Of a stretch of DNA of 64,000 bases, positions 24,026 through 32,808 are shown piece after piece. The DNA comes from PBB1 sp965229345. GTDB taxonomy: Bacteria > Pseudomonadota > Gammaproteobacteria > Burkholderiales > Burkholderiaceae_C. The notes under the pieces are model-generated. The model saw only the letters and a list, made by a program, of their open reading frames with translations. It was not told where the DNA came from and did no database searches. The number at the start of each line of letters is the position of its first letter. Within the stretch, counting starts at the first letter, position 1. The position numbers and the translations under genes are program-made. The stretch is from positions 3,410,001 through 3,474,000 of the forward strand of contig OZ245872.1 of assembly GCA_965229345.1 (NCBI GenBank), given 5' to 3'.

Positions 24026-24814
24026 ATGAACGCCAACGTCAACACCCGCACCGCAGCCCCCTCCTCCACCGCAGGCCAGCCATTGGCCGGCAAGGTCGCC
24101 TTCATCCATGGCGGCTCGCGCGGCATCGGCGCTGCCACCGCGCGCCGCCTGGCCCGCGACGGTGCCAGCGTCGCCATCGGTTATGCCTCTTCTGCCATCG
24201 CGGCCGAAGCGCTGGTCGAAGACATCCAGGCCGCAGGCGGCCACGCCATCGCGCTCAAGGCCGATGCCACCGACGCCGCAGCGCTGACCCGCGCCATCGA
24301 CGGCGTGGCCGAGCGATACGGCCGGCTGGACATCCTCGTCAACAGCGCCGGTGTGCTGGCCATCGCCCCGCTGGATCAGTTCACCCTGGAAGACTTCGAC
24401 CGCACCGTGGCGGTCAACATCCGCTCGGTGTTCGTGGCCACGCAAGCCGCGGCCAGGCACATGACCGAAGGCGGCCGGATCATCAACATCGGCAGCACCA
24501 ACGCACAGCGCATGCCGTTCGTCGGTGGCGCCCCGTATGCGATGAGCAAGTCGGCGCTGGTGGGTCTGGTCAAAGGCCTAGCGCGCGATCTCGGACCGCG
24601 CGGCATCACGGTCAACAACGTGTCGCCGGGCCCGGTGGACACCGAGATGAATCCGGAGTCCGGCGACTTCGCCACCGCCTTGCACGGCCTGATGGCCATC
24701 CCGCGCCATGGCAAGGCCGAGGAGATTGCGGGTATGGTGGCCTACTTGGCCAGCACGGAAGCGGCGTTCGTCACGGGTGCCGATCTGCTGATCGACGGTG
24801 GCTTCGCCGCCTGA
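24026..24814 (+). CDS. SDR-family NAD(P)-dependent oxidoreductase
   Basis: 262 residues from the ATG at 24026, preceded by AAAGGAAA. A frame extending far upstream overlaps the LysR gene and is rejected. Classical SDR features: cofactor motif GGSRGIGAA, NSAG in strand 4, catalytic Ser in INIGS, YAMSK (Tyr-x-x-x-Lys) and a typical PGPVDTEMN loop. The 3-oxoacyl-ACP reductase-like subclass is likely. The substrate is unknown. Divergent from LysR and followed by a second SDR. Confidence 0.92.
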   Translation: MNANVNTRTAAPSSTAGQPLAGKVAFIHGGSRGIGAATARRLARDGASVAIGYASSAIAAEALVEDIQAAGGHAIALKADATDAAALTRAIDGVAERYGRLDILVNSAGVLAIAPLDQFTLEDFDRTVAVNIRSVFVATQAAARHMTEGGRIINIGSTNAQRMPFVGGAPYAMSKSALVGLVKGLARDLGPRGITVNNVSPGPVDTEMNPESGDFATALHGLMAIPRHGKAEEIAGMVAYLASTEAAFVTGADLLIDGGFAA

Positions 24815-24839
24815 ATTCAGGAGCTCAAGGAGCAGCGAC

Positions 24840-25631
24840 ATGGACCTTCAACTCACAGGCAAGCTGGCACTGGTCAGCGGCAGCACGGCCGGCATCGGCT
24901 ACGCGATCGCACACACCCTGGCCCAGGAGGGCGCCGCCGTCATCGTCAATGGCCGCACCCAGGCGGCCGTCGACGCAGCGGTGGAGCGCATCCGCGCAGA
25001 AACACACGGCACCGTTCACGGCCATGCCGCCGACCTGAGCCAGGCCGCTGCCGCGGAAGAAGTCGTGCGGCGCTTTCCCGGCATCGGCATCCTCGTCAAC
25101 AACCTCGGCATCTTCGAGCCCAAGGCCTTCGAGGACATCCCCGACGAAGACTGGCAACGCTTTTTCGACGTCAATGTGCTGAGTGGTGTACGGCTGGCAC
25201 GCCTGGTGCTGCCGGCCATGAAGCGCGAGAACTGGGGGCGCATCATCTTCATCTCCAGCGAAAGCGCGGTGCAGATCCCGGCCGAGATGATTCACTACGG
25301 CATGACCAAGACCGCGCAGCTCGCGGTCTCGCGCGGCCTGGCGGAATCGGTCGCCGGCACGGGCATCACGGTCAACAGCGTCCTGCCCGGCCCCACCCGG
25401 TCGCGTGGCGTGGGCGACTTTGTCGGCGACATGGCACGCGCCAGCGGCAAGACCTTCGAGCAGGTCGAGGCCGAGTTCTTCGAGCACGTGCGACCCACCT
25501 CGCTGATCAAGCGCTTCGCCTCGCCACAGGAGGTGGCCTCACTCGTGGCCTATGTGGCCAGCCCGCTCGCGTCGGCGACCACCGGCGCGGCGCTGCGTGT
25601 GGATGGTGGGGTCGTCAAGAGCGCGTTTTGA
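24840..25631 (+). CDS. SDR-family oxidoreductase
   Basis: 263 residues. The start is the ATG at 24840 with AAGGAG upstream. Motifs: GSTAGIGYA, NNLG in place of NNAG, SSES with the catalytic serine, and YGMTK. The segment FEQVEAEFFEHVRPTSLIKRFASPQE is typical of a common proteobacterial SDR clade. It sits 25 bp after the first SDR and overlaps the SulP gene, so the three probably form one transcript under the LysR regulator. Confidence 0.92.
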   Translation: MDLQLTGKLALVSGSTAGIGYAIAHTLAQEGAAVIVNGRTQAAVDAAVERIRAETHGTVHGHAADLSQAAAAEEVVRRFPGIGILVNNLGIFEPKAFEDIPDEDWQRFFDVNVLSGVRLARLVLPAMKRENWGRIIFISSESAVQIPAEMIHYGMTKTAQLAVSRGLAESVAGTGITVNSVLPGPTRSRGVGDFVGDMARASGKTFEQVEAEFFEHVRPTSLIKRFASPQEVASLVAYVASPLASATTGAALRVDGGVVKSAF

Positions 25632-27274
25632 ACAGCCCACCCCGCTGGCGCGACCTGATCGCGGGGCTGTGTGTGGCCGGCCTGCTGCTGCCCGAAGCGG
25701 TGGCCTACGCCGGCCTCGCCGGGCTGCCGGTCGTGCACGCGCTGAGCGCGATGCTGGTGGGCCTGGCCGTCTACGCGGTGTTCGGCGGAAGCCGCTTCGC
25801 CATCGTCTCGCCCACGTCGTCCACCGCCACCTTGTCGGCCGCGGCAGCGGTGTCGCTGTCGGGCGTCACCGCACTGGCTGACCCCGCCGCCTATGCGCAA
25901 GCCTTGACGGCGCTGGTGCTGCTGTGCGGGGTGTTGCTGATGCTGCTCGCAGCCGTGCGGCAAGGCCAGCTCTCGGCTTATGTGTCGCGGCCTGTGCTGC
26001 GGGGCTTTGCGTTCGCACTGGCGATCACCATCGTCATCAAGCAGTTGCCCGATGCGCTGGGGTTCACGCTGCCGAGCGATGCGGGTGGAGACGCGCTGCA
26101 CGTGCTGCTCTACGCAGGCACGCATGCCGCGCAGTGGCACCTGCCCACGATGGTGGTGGCGTTGATGGCGGCGGGCGTGCTGGTCGCGTTGCGCCATTGG
26201 CCACGGCTGCCGGCGTCGATGCTGGTGATCGTCATGGCCATCGTGGCCTCGCGGGTGCTCAACCTCGGCGCCATGGGCGTGGCCGACATCGGGAGCTTCG
26301 AGCGACCCGCGTTCAAGCCGACGCTGCCCATGCTGCCGATCACCGAATGGCTGCGGATTGCCGAGCTGGCCTTCGGCCTGGTGGTGCTGGTGTTTGCAGA
26401 ATCGTGGGGAACCGTTCGCAGCCTGGCGCTTGCGCGCGGCGACACGGTGGACGCCAACCGCGAGCTGATGGTGCTGGGCGCCTGCAATGTGGGCTCGGCG
26501 CTGTTTCAGGGCATGCCGGTCGGCGCGGGCTTCTCGGCCAGCCAGGCGAATGCGGCGGCAGGAGCTTGCAGCAAATGGGCCGGCGGCGTCGCGTGGGCGG
26601 TGATTGCCGCGGTGCTGTTCTTTGCCTCGTCGCAGCTGCAGTGGCTGCCGCGGCCGGTGCTGGCGGTGGCCGTCATCGCAGCGCTCTGGCATGCGCTGAA
26701 CCCCCGGCCGTTGCTGGCGGTGTGGCGCATGCGGCGCGATCAGCTGCTGCTGGTGGGCGCGGTGCTGGCGGTGCTGCTGTTTGGTGTGCTGCACGGCATG
26801 CTGGTGGCGGTGGGCTTGTCGCTGGTGGGTGCCTTGCGGCGCTTCAGCCTGCCGGTCGTGCATGAACTCGGCGAGCTGGGCACCTCACGCAACTACGTGG
26901 TGCTCGGTGCCCACCCCGACGCCGCGCGGATTCCGGGGCTGCTGATCGTGCGGCCGGAAGAGCCGCTGTTCTTCGCCAATGCCGAGCGCGTGATGGCCGA
27001 TGTGCTGGGTCGGTTGTCGGCCCACCGCAACGAGGTACGTGCGGTGATCCTGAGCCTGGAGGAAAGCACCGACCTCGACAGCACGGCGGTGGAGTGCCTG
27101 GTCGAGCTGGCACAGCACCTGCGCGAGGCGGGGGTCGTGCTGGTGCTGTCGCGCGCCAAGGACGCGGTGCGCGAACTGCTGACCCGCTGCGACCCCGACG
27201 GCGTGGGCCACGCCGGGCGCATGCATTTCAGCGTGGCCGATGCGGTGCATTCATTGACGACCGACACGCACTGA
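25628..27274 (+). CDS. SulP-family anion transporter with STAS domain
   Basis: 548 residues from a TTG that overlaps the stop of the SDR gene (TTGA). No better start is visible before the first helix. About 10-12 transmembrane helices, with LLLPEAVAYAGLAGLP as the SulP opening motif, are followed by a C-terminal STAS domain (about 430-545, with the LDSTAVECL loop). SulP proteins carry sulfate, bicarbonate or dicarboxylates; the substrate here is unknown. It is distinct from the second SulP at 61164. Confidence 0.9.
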   Translation: MNSPPRWRDLIAGLCVAGLLLPEAVAYAGLAGLPVVHALSAMLVGLAVYAVFGGSRFAIVSPTSSTATLSAAAAVSLSGVTALADPAAYAQALTALVLLCGVLLMLLAAVRQGQLSAYVSRPVLRGFAFALAITIVIKQLPDALGFTLPSDAGGDALHVLLYAGTHAAQWHLPTMVVALMAAGVLVALRHWPRLPASMLVIVMAIVASRVLNLGAMGVADIGSFERPAFKPTLPMLPITEWLRIAELAFGLVVLVFAESWGTVRSLALARGDTVDANRELMVLGACNVGSALFQGMPVGAGFSASQANAAAGACSKWAGGVAWAVIAAVLFFASSQLQWLPRPVLAVAVIAALWHALNPRPLLAVWRMRRDQLLLVGAVLAVLLFGVLHGMLVAVGLSLVGALRRFSLPVVHELGELGTSRNYVVLGAHPDAARIPGLLIVRPEEPLFFANAERVMADVLGRLSAHRNEVRAVILSLEESTDLDSTAVECLVELAQHLREAGVVLVLSRAKDAVRELLTRCDPDGVGHAGRMHFSVADAVHSLTTDTH

Positions 27275-27371
27275 TCTTGACCACCGCCTTCACCCGGCAC
27301 CACTGCACGGCGCTGTCAAAATCCTGCTGCGTCCGTGGACATCGACGCTTTCAAATTCTCAGGAGACAACC

Positions 27372-27608
27372 GTGCTGAAGCAATCCCTGTTCATCTTGTT
27401 GCTGGCGATCAGCACCACGGCCATCGCGGGGCCCAAATGCAAGGCGAAGGGCATGCAGCAAGGCCTCTCGGGTCAGCCGCTCAGAGATTTCGTGGTCAAG
27501 TGCGAGCGGGAAGTGACCTACCTCTGCCAATCCGAAGCGCGCGATAAAAATCTCACCGGCGGGAACAAGACCATCTTCATCAGGAAATGCAGACAGGCCG
27601 CAGGCTAG
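27372..27608 (+). CDS. Small secreted PsiF-like protein
   Basis: 78 residues from a GTG with AGGAGA upstream. A clear signal peptide (residues 1-19, ending AIA) leaves a small mature protein with four cysteines. The segment ending NLTGGNKTIFIRKC resembles the repeat of PsiF, a phosphate-starvation protein of unknown role (C..KA....L.G..K..F..KC). Convergent with the following dehydrogenase gene. Confidence 0.75.
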   Translation: MLKQSLFILLLAISTTAIAGPKCKAKGMQQGLSGQPLRDFVVKCEREVTYLCQSEARDKNLTGGNKTIFIRKCRQAAG

Positions 27609-27623
27609 CCGTACTGCGCGTGC

Positions 27624-28526
27624 CTACCGGCGCAGCGCGCCCAGCCCCGCTTCCTCACGCACGATGGTCGCCACGCCGGCGATGTCGATCTCGCCTCGCC
27701 CCTTTTTCACCGCGCTCACCAGGTGCTGCTGCACGACGCCGGCCACCGGCATCGGCAGGCCGAGCTGCTGGCTCGCGGCGAGCACGAGGTTCACGTCCTT
27801 GAGCCCGAGGTGCAGCGCAAAGCCCGCGGGCTCGAATTCGGTGCGGGCGATCAGGCCGCCATAGCGGTTCACGATCGGGCTGCCGAACACGGTGCCGGTG
27901 AGCAGGCCCAGCAGCTGCTCGGGGTCGATGCCGCCCTTCTCGCCGAAGGCCAGCGCCTCGGACAGCATTTCGATCGTGCCCGCGATCATGAAATTGCCGG
28001 CCAGTTTGGCGAGCGCCGCCTGTTCTGGCGTGGCCATCGGGAAGGTGGCCTGGCCGATGGCGGCAAAGACCGGGGCCAGCCGTTCGAGCACGGCAGCGGG
28101 CCCACCCGGCACGACGAAGAGCTTGGCAGCCGCGGCCACGTCGGGCCGGCCGAACACCGGCGAGGCGATGTAGTGCTGGCCACGCGCGGCATGCGCCAGG
28201 GCGAGCTCGCGCACGATCGCGAGCGACACCGTGCTCATGCCCAGGTGCACTGATCCCTCCGGCAATGAATCGAGCACACCACCTTCGCCCAACGTCACGG
28301 CGCGCAGGGCGGCGTCATCGGCCAGCATCGTGAGCGCGACATCGGCGCCCGCGACGGCCTCGGCCACGGTGGTGCAAGGCCTTGCGCCGGGGACCGTGGC
28401 AGTCTTGGCCGCATCGCGGTTCCAGACCCGCACGGCAAAGCCGCGGGCCACGAGGTTGCGGGCGATCGGGGCGCCCATCTGGCCCAGGCCGAGGACTGAA
28501 ATCTGGAGGATGGGGGGCTGCGACAT
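27624..28526 (-). CDS. NAD(P)-dependent beta-hydroxyacid dehydrogenase (HIBADH family)
   Basis: 300 residues from the ATG at 28526; a GTG six bases upstream is less likely. The N-terminal Rossmann motif VLGLGQMGAPIARNL, the substrate motif region GRPDVAAAAKL and the catalytic Lys in KLAGNFM (K-x-x-x-N) define the 3-hydroxyisobutyrate/6-phosphogluconate dehydrogenase-like family. Succinic-semialdehyde or glyoxylate reductases belong here too. The substrate cannot be fixed from sequence. Confidence 0.9.
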   Translation of the reverse strand: MSQPPILQISVLGLGQMGAPIARNLVARGFAVRVWNRDAAKTATVPGARPCTTVAEAVAGADVALTMLADDAALRAVTLGEGGVLDSLPEGSVHLGMSTVSLAIVRELALAHAARGQHYIASPVFGRPDVAAAAKLFVVPGGPAAVLERLAPVFAAIGQATFPMATPEQAALAKLAGNFMIAGTIEMLSEALAFGEKGGIDPEQLLGLLTGTVFGSPIVNRYGGLIARTEFEPAGFALHLGLKDVNLVLAASQQLGLPMPVAGVVQQHLVSAVKKGRGEIDIAGVATIVREEAGLGALRR

Positions 28527-28633
28527 GGGCACGCGTGTGATTCAGAAAGTGGCTGAGCAGGGGCGATGTGATGGCCGGATTCTGCCGCCGTCGTCGCGCG
28601 GGATTCAACCGGCGCGGCCAGACGGTTTGAGGT

Positions 28634-29563
28634 TCACGGCAGGGGTCTGGCGAACAAGGTGCCGAGCAGGCCGCGCCACGCCCTGTGCGACCACGGGCAC
28701 AGGCGGACTGCGCGCGCATAGCAGCCACGGGCGTCATGCATCCGCTCGATCCGGCGCATCGCGGCACCCGCTCGGCGCCACCAGACCTCGAGGCTGCGGC
28801 GCCGCAGCGCGGCGGGCAGGCGCGCCGGGCCGAGCTCTGCAGCGAGCCCTTCGTACAACCGGGCCCAGCGCAGGGTGTGATCGGGGTACTGCTCGTACAA
28901 ATGACCGGCCTGCCCCGAGGTGGGCGAGTGATGACGCAGAAACGTCACCGGCTCGCCCGGGCAGTGGAGCCACGTGCCGAGCAGCGCCACGCGGCAGAAC
29001 AGCACGCAGTCGTGGCCGGTGGCCACATGCTCGGGATACAGGCCGGCGGCGCGCACCGCATCCGCACGGAAGACGGTGCTCGATCCCACACCGGCATCGC
29101 GGCTGAACATCCATCGGATCGGGTCGCGCGCAAACGGGGCCAGGTTGTCGTGCTTGATGCGTTCGTCGCGCAGATCCTTGCGCAGACGATCTGCACTCGC
29201 TGCCACAGCGTCGGGCTGTTGTGCCAGCGCGGTCACGGCACGTGCCAGGAAGTCGGGCGGCCAGCAGTCGTCGGAGTCGAGGAATGCCACCAGCGGCGCA
29301 TCGGTGAGGGCCAGACCGGCGTTGCGGGCCGCGGCCGCGCCGGCATGCGGCTGCCTGAGCAGCACTGCGCCGATCGCACGGCCGTGCTCGTGCAGCCAGG
29401 CCTCGACGCAGTCGGCGGTGTCGTCGGTGGAGCCGTCGTCGACCACCACGACCGATCGGGGCACGCATGTCTGCGCCCGGATGCTCTCGAGGCAGCGCAG
29501 CACGAGTGCGGCGCGATTCCACACGGGGATCACGATACTGACGGCGAGTTCGGGGGAAGTCAT
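28634..29563 (-). CDS. Glycosyltransferase family 2
   Basis: 309 residues from the ATG at 29563 (an ATG at 29581 adds six). GT-A fold landmarks: SIVIPVWNRA, VVVDDGSTDDT, LDSDD (the DxD metal motif) and an acceptor-binding segment near 190-210. No membrane helix. The C-terminal ~60 residues are Arg/Trp-rich. It stands alone between the dehydrogenase and the divergent dha genes; the sugar and acceptor are unknown. Confidence 0.9.
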   Translation of the reverse strand: MTSPELAVSIVIPVWNRAALVLRCLESIRAQTCVPRSVVVVDDGSTDDTADCVEAWLHEHGRAIGAVLLRQPHAGAAAARNAGLALTDAPLVAFLDSDDCWPPDFLARAVTALAQQPDAVAASADRLRKDLRDERIKHDNLAPFARDPIRWMFSRDAGVGSSTVFRADAVRAAGLYPEHVATGHDCVLFCRVALLGTWLHCPGEPVTFLRHHSPTSGQAGHLYEQYPDHTLRWARLYEGLAAELGPARLPAALRRRSLEVWWRRAGAAMRRIERMHDARGCYARAVRLCPWSHRAWRGLLGTLFARPLP

Positions 29564-29821
29564 GGCGGCCTGGCGTGGCATCGGAAGGCCGAAGCTGGAG
29601 CAGAGCACCGAGGCTATCGCCTGGCTGTTGCGAGCGTCAACCGCTCGAATGCGGTGGGCAGCTGCGCCGCACCGCTGTGCGGGCTCGCGCCCCCGCCACC
29701 CGACCGAGCCGAAAAGTGCGGCGCGACGATTTATGCTCCCACCGTGCCGTGTCACGGGCATGAACGGCCCAGGCACCTCACCGTGCCCCAGGCTGCCAGC
29801 CGACTCCCACAGGACCCCCGC

Positions 29822-30409
29822 ATGAATCTGAATGCCGCGATCGATGGCGCCACACAGACCCTGATCGACCACGCCGACGAGTTGACCGCGCTCGACCAGG
29901 CCATCGGCGATGGTGACCACGGCCTGAACATGCGGCGCGGTGCGCGGGCGATCCAGGCCAAGCGTGATGCGCTGGCCGTGCAGACGCTCCACGAGGCGCT
30001 GCGCACGATGGGCATGACCTGCATGTCCACCATCGGCGGGTCGTCGGGCCCGGTGTTCGGCACGCTGCTGGTCACGCTGTCCAAGGAACTGCCCGCGGCC
30101 CCCGGCGCTGCCGATCTGGCACGCGCACTGCGCGCCGGCATCGCGGCACTCACCCGCCTGGGCAAGGCCGAGGTCGGCCACAAGACCTTGCTCGATGTGC
30201 TCGACCCGGTGGCTGCGCTGCTCGAAGCAGGCGGCGACAACCTTGCAGCGCGCGTGAAGCAACGCGCCGTCGAGGCCGCCGACGCCACCGCCGCCATGGC
30301 CGCGATCAAGGGCCGCGCTTCCTTTCTGGGTGACCGCGCGCTGGGCCATGTGGACCCGGGGTCGCGTTCGATGGCATTGATCATCGGCGTCATTTGTGAA
30401 AACGTCTGA
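29822..30409 (+). CDS. dhaL: Dihydroxyacetone kinase nucleotide-binding subunit DhaL
   Basis: 195 residues from the ATG at 29822; the frame upstream overlaps the glycosyltransferase on the other strand and is rejected. The metal/ADP-binding motif DQAIGDGDHGLNM (residues about 22-34) holds the three Asp residues that bind magnesium. The Gly/Ser-rich segment TIGGSSGPVFG follows. DhaL phosphorylates dihydroxyacetone held by DhaK. It comes before dhaK, 41 bp apart. No DhaM phosphotransfer subunit is visible. Confidence 0.93.
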   Translation: MNLNAAIDGATQTLIDHADELTALDQAIGDGDHGLNMRRGARAIQAKRDALAVQTLHEALRTMGMTCMSTIGGSSGPVFGTLLVTLSKELPAAPGAADLARALRAGIAALTRLGKAEVGHKTLLDVLDPVAALLEAGGDNLAARVKQRAVEAADATAAMAAIKGRASFLGDRALGHVDPGSRSMALIIGVICENV

Positions 30410-30450
30410 AAGCCTTTCCAATCCCGTGAACCCTTGACCCGGAGCCGAGC

Positions 30451-31440
30451 TTGAAGAAACTGATCAACCACGTGGACACCGTGCTGGCCGAGTCGCTGGA
30501 CGGCTTTGCCGCGGCGCATGCGGACATCGTCACCTTGGGCGCCGAGCGCCAGTTCGTGCGCCGGCGCCATCTGAAGCCGGGCAAGGTGGCGCTGATCTCG
30601 GGCGGCGGTTCGGGACACGAGCCGCTGCACGCAGGCTTCGTCGGCCACGGCATGCTCGACGCGGCCTGCCCGGGGCAGGTCTTCAACTCGCCCACGCCCG
30701 ACCAGATGCTGGCCGCCGCGCAGGCGGTGGAGGGTGGTGCCGGGGTGCTGTTCATCGTCAAGAACTACTCCGGCGACACGATGAACTTCCAGATGGCCGC
30801 CGAGATGCTGGATGTGGCCAACGCCACCGTGCTCGTCAACGACGATGTGGCAGTCGAGAACTCCACCTACACCACCGGTCGCCGCGGCGTGGCCGGCACG
30901 CTGATCGTCGAGCGCATCGTCGGCGCCGCCGCTGAGCGCGGCGACACCCTGGCCCAGCTCAAGTCGCTGGGCGATGCGGTCAACCAGGCTACCGGGTCGA
31001 TGGGTGTGGCACTCACCTCGTGCACCGTGCCGGCGGCCGGCAAGCCGACCTTCCAGCTCGGCGGCGACGAAATGGAAATGGGTGTGGGCATCCACGGCGA
31101 ACCGGGGCGCCGACGCGTCAAGCTGGCCGGGGCCGACGAGATCGCCGCCGAGCTGGTCGGCGCCATCCTGAAGGAGCTGGCGCCGAAGCCGGGGCAGCAG
31201 GTGATCCTGCTGGTCAATGGCTACGGCGGCACGCCATCGCTGGAGCTGTACCTGATGGTGAATGCCGCGCGCAAGGTGCTGGGAGCGGCAGGCGTCGAGG
31301 TGGTGCGCCACCTGACCGGCAGCTACGTCACCTCGCTGGACATGGCCGGCTGCTCGATCACCGTCACGGCCGTCGATGCGGCCTGGCTCCCGCTGTGGGA
31401 TGCACCGCTGCACACCGCCGCGCTGCGCTGGAACGCGTGA
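30451..31440 (+). CDS. dhaK: Dihydroxyacetone kinase substrate-binding subunit DhaK
   Basis: 329 residues from a TTG with GGAG upstream. The substrate motif SGGGSGHEPLHAGFVG and the histidine of GIHGEPG (H215), which forms the covalent hemiaminal with dihydroxyacetone, are intact. It pairs with dhaL just upstream. The stop overlaps an in-frame GTG of the NDH-2 gene, so the three genes form an operon. Without DhaM, the pair may accept phosphate from ATP or rely on a PTS protein encoded elsewhere. Confidence 0.93.
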   Translation: MKKLINHVDTVLAESLDGFAAAHADIVTLGAERQFVRRRHLKPGKVALISGGGSGHEPLHAGFVGHGMLDAACPGQVFNSPTPDQMLAAAQAVEGGAGVLFIVKNYSGDTMNFQMAAEMLDVANATVLVNDDVAVENSTYTTGRRGVAGTLIVERIVGAAAERGDTLAQLKSLGDAVNQATGSMGVALTSCTVPAAGKPTFQLGGDEMEMGVGIHGEPGRRRVKLAGADEIAAELVGAILKELAPKPGQQVILLVNGYGGTPSLELYLMVNAARKVLGAAGVEVVRHLTGSYVTSLDMAGCSITVTAVDAAWLPLWDAPLHTAALRWNA

Positions 31441-31454
31441 GCGCCGCTGTCGTC

Positions 31455-32807
31455 ATGCCGGCCACCTCGCTGCATCGCATCGTCATCGTCGGCGGAGGTG
31501 CCGGCGGCCTGGAACTCGCCACGCGCTTGGGGGACACGCTCGGCAAACGCAAGCGCGCCGAGGTGACACTGATCGAGCGCAACCGCACGCATGTCTGGAA
31601 GCCCAAGCTGCACGAGATCGCGGCTGGCAGCATGGACATCAGCGATCACGAGGTCGGCTATCTGGCGCAAAGCCACTGGCACCACTTCAAGTACCGCGTC
31701 GGCGAAATGATCGGCCTGGACCGCGAACGCCGCGAGGTGCTCGTGGCACCCTACGTCGACGAGGAAGGGGTGCAGGTCGTGCCCGCACGGGCCGTGCCCT
31801 ACGACACGCTGGTCATCGCCGTGGGCAGCCAGAGCAACGATTTCGGCACGCCCGGTGTGCGCGAGCATGCCTTGCGGCTGGAGAGCGCGGCCGACGCGCT
31901 GCGCTTCCACCAGCGCATGGTGAATGCCTGCATCCGCGCCCATGCGCAGGCCGAGCCACTGCGGCCCGAACAACTCCACGTGGCCATCATCGGTGCGGGC
32001 GCCACCGGGGTCGAGCTGGCCGCCGAGCTGCACCGCACGACGCGCGAGGTGGTGGCCTATGGCCTGGACCGCGTCGACCCGGACAAGGACATCCAGGTCG
32101 CCGTCGTCGAGGCCGCGCCACGTGTGCTGCCCGCACTCCCCGAGCGCCTGAGTCGCGCCACCGAGCACTTGCTCAAGGAAATCGGCGTGGCGGTGCACGT
32201 CAACGCCAAGGTGGCGAGTGTCAGCGCAGGTGCGGTGCACCTGGCCGACGGGCGCAGCCTGCCGGCCGAGCTGATCGTCTGGGCCGCAGGCGTCAAGGCG
32301 CCCGACTTCCTGAAAGACATCGGTGGGCTCGAGACCAACCGCATCAACCAGCTGGTGGTCAACGGCACGCTGCAGACCACGCGCGACGAGGCGATCTTCG
32401 CGATGGGCGATTGCGCTGCCTGCGTCTGGAAGGATGTGGCGCCGGAGCGCGGCGCGCGCGAGCACGATGGCGTGAAGATCGTGCCGCCGCGCGCCCAGGC
32501 CGCGCACCAGCAGGCCTCGCACCTGTTGCGGCAGATCAGGCGCCGCATCGACGGCCGGCCGCTACAGGAGTGGCACTACCGCGATTTCGGCTCGCTGGTG
32601 TCGCTGGGCGAGTTCAGCACCGTGGGCAACATGATGGGTGGCCTGGTTGGCGGCAACCTGATGATCGAGGGCTACTTCGCCAAGCTGATGTACCAGTCGC
32701 TGTACAAGATGCACGAGCTGGCGCTGCATGGCAGCGTGAAGGTGGCGCTGGACACCCTGGCGCGGCTGATCGTGCGGCGCACCGAACCGCTGGTGAAGCT
32801 GCACTGA
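31455..32807 (+). CDS. Type II NADH dehydrogenase (NDH-2)
   Basis: 450 residues from ATG 31455; a GTG at 31437 overlapping the dhaK stop would add six. Two dinucleotide-binding folds (IVGGGAGGLE, IIGAGATGVELAAEL), the FAD-closing motif FAMGDCAA and a C-terminal amphipathic region (about 385-450) match single-subunit NADH:quinone oxidoreductases. It feeds electrons to quinone without proton pumping. Its place after dhaLK suggests reoxidation of NADH made in glycerol or dihydroxyacetone use (inference). Confidence 0.92.
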   Translation: MPATSLHRIVIVGGGAGGLELATRLGDTLGKRKRAEVTLIERNRTHVWKPKLHEIAAGSMDISDHEVGYLAQSHWHHFKYRVGEMIGLDRERREVLVAPYVDEEGVQVVPARAVPYDTLVIAVGSQSNDFGTPGVREHALRLESAADALRFHQRMVNACIRAHAQAEPLRPEQLHVAIIGAGATGVELAAELHRTTREVVAYGLDRVDPDKDIQVAVVEAAPRVLPALPERLSRATEHLLKEIGVAVHVNAKVASVSAGAVHLADGRSLPAELIVWAAGVKAPDFLKDIGGLETNRINQLVVNGTLQTTRDEAIFAMGDCAACVWKDVAPERGAREHDGVKIVPPRAQAAHQQASHLLRQIRRRIDGRPLQEWHYRDFGSLVSLGEFSTVGNMMGGLVGGNLMIEGYFAKLMYQSLYKMHELALHGSVKVALDTLARLIVRRTEPLVKLH

Positions 32808-32808
32808 C

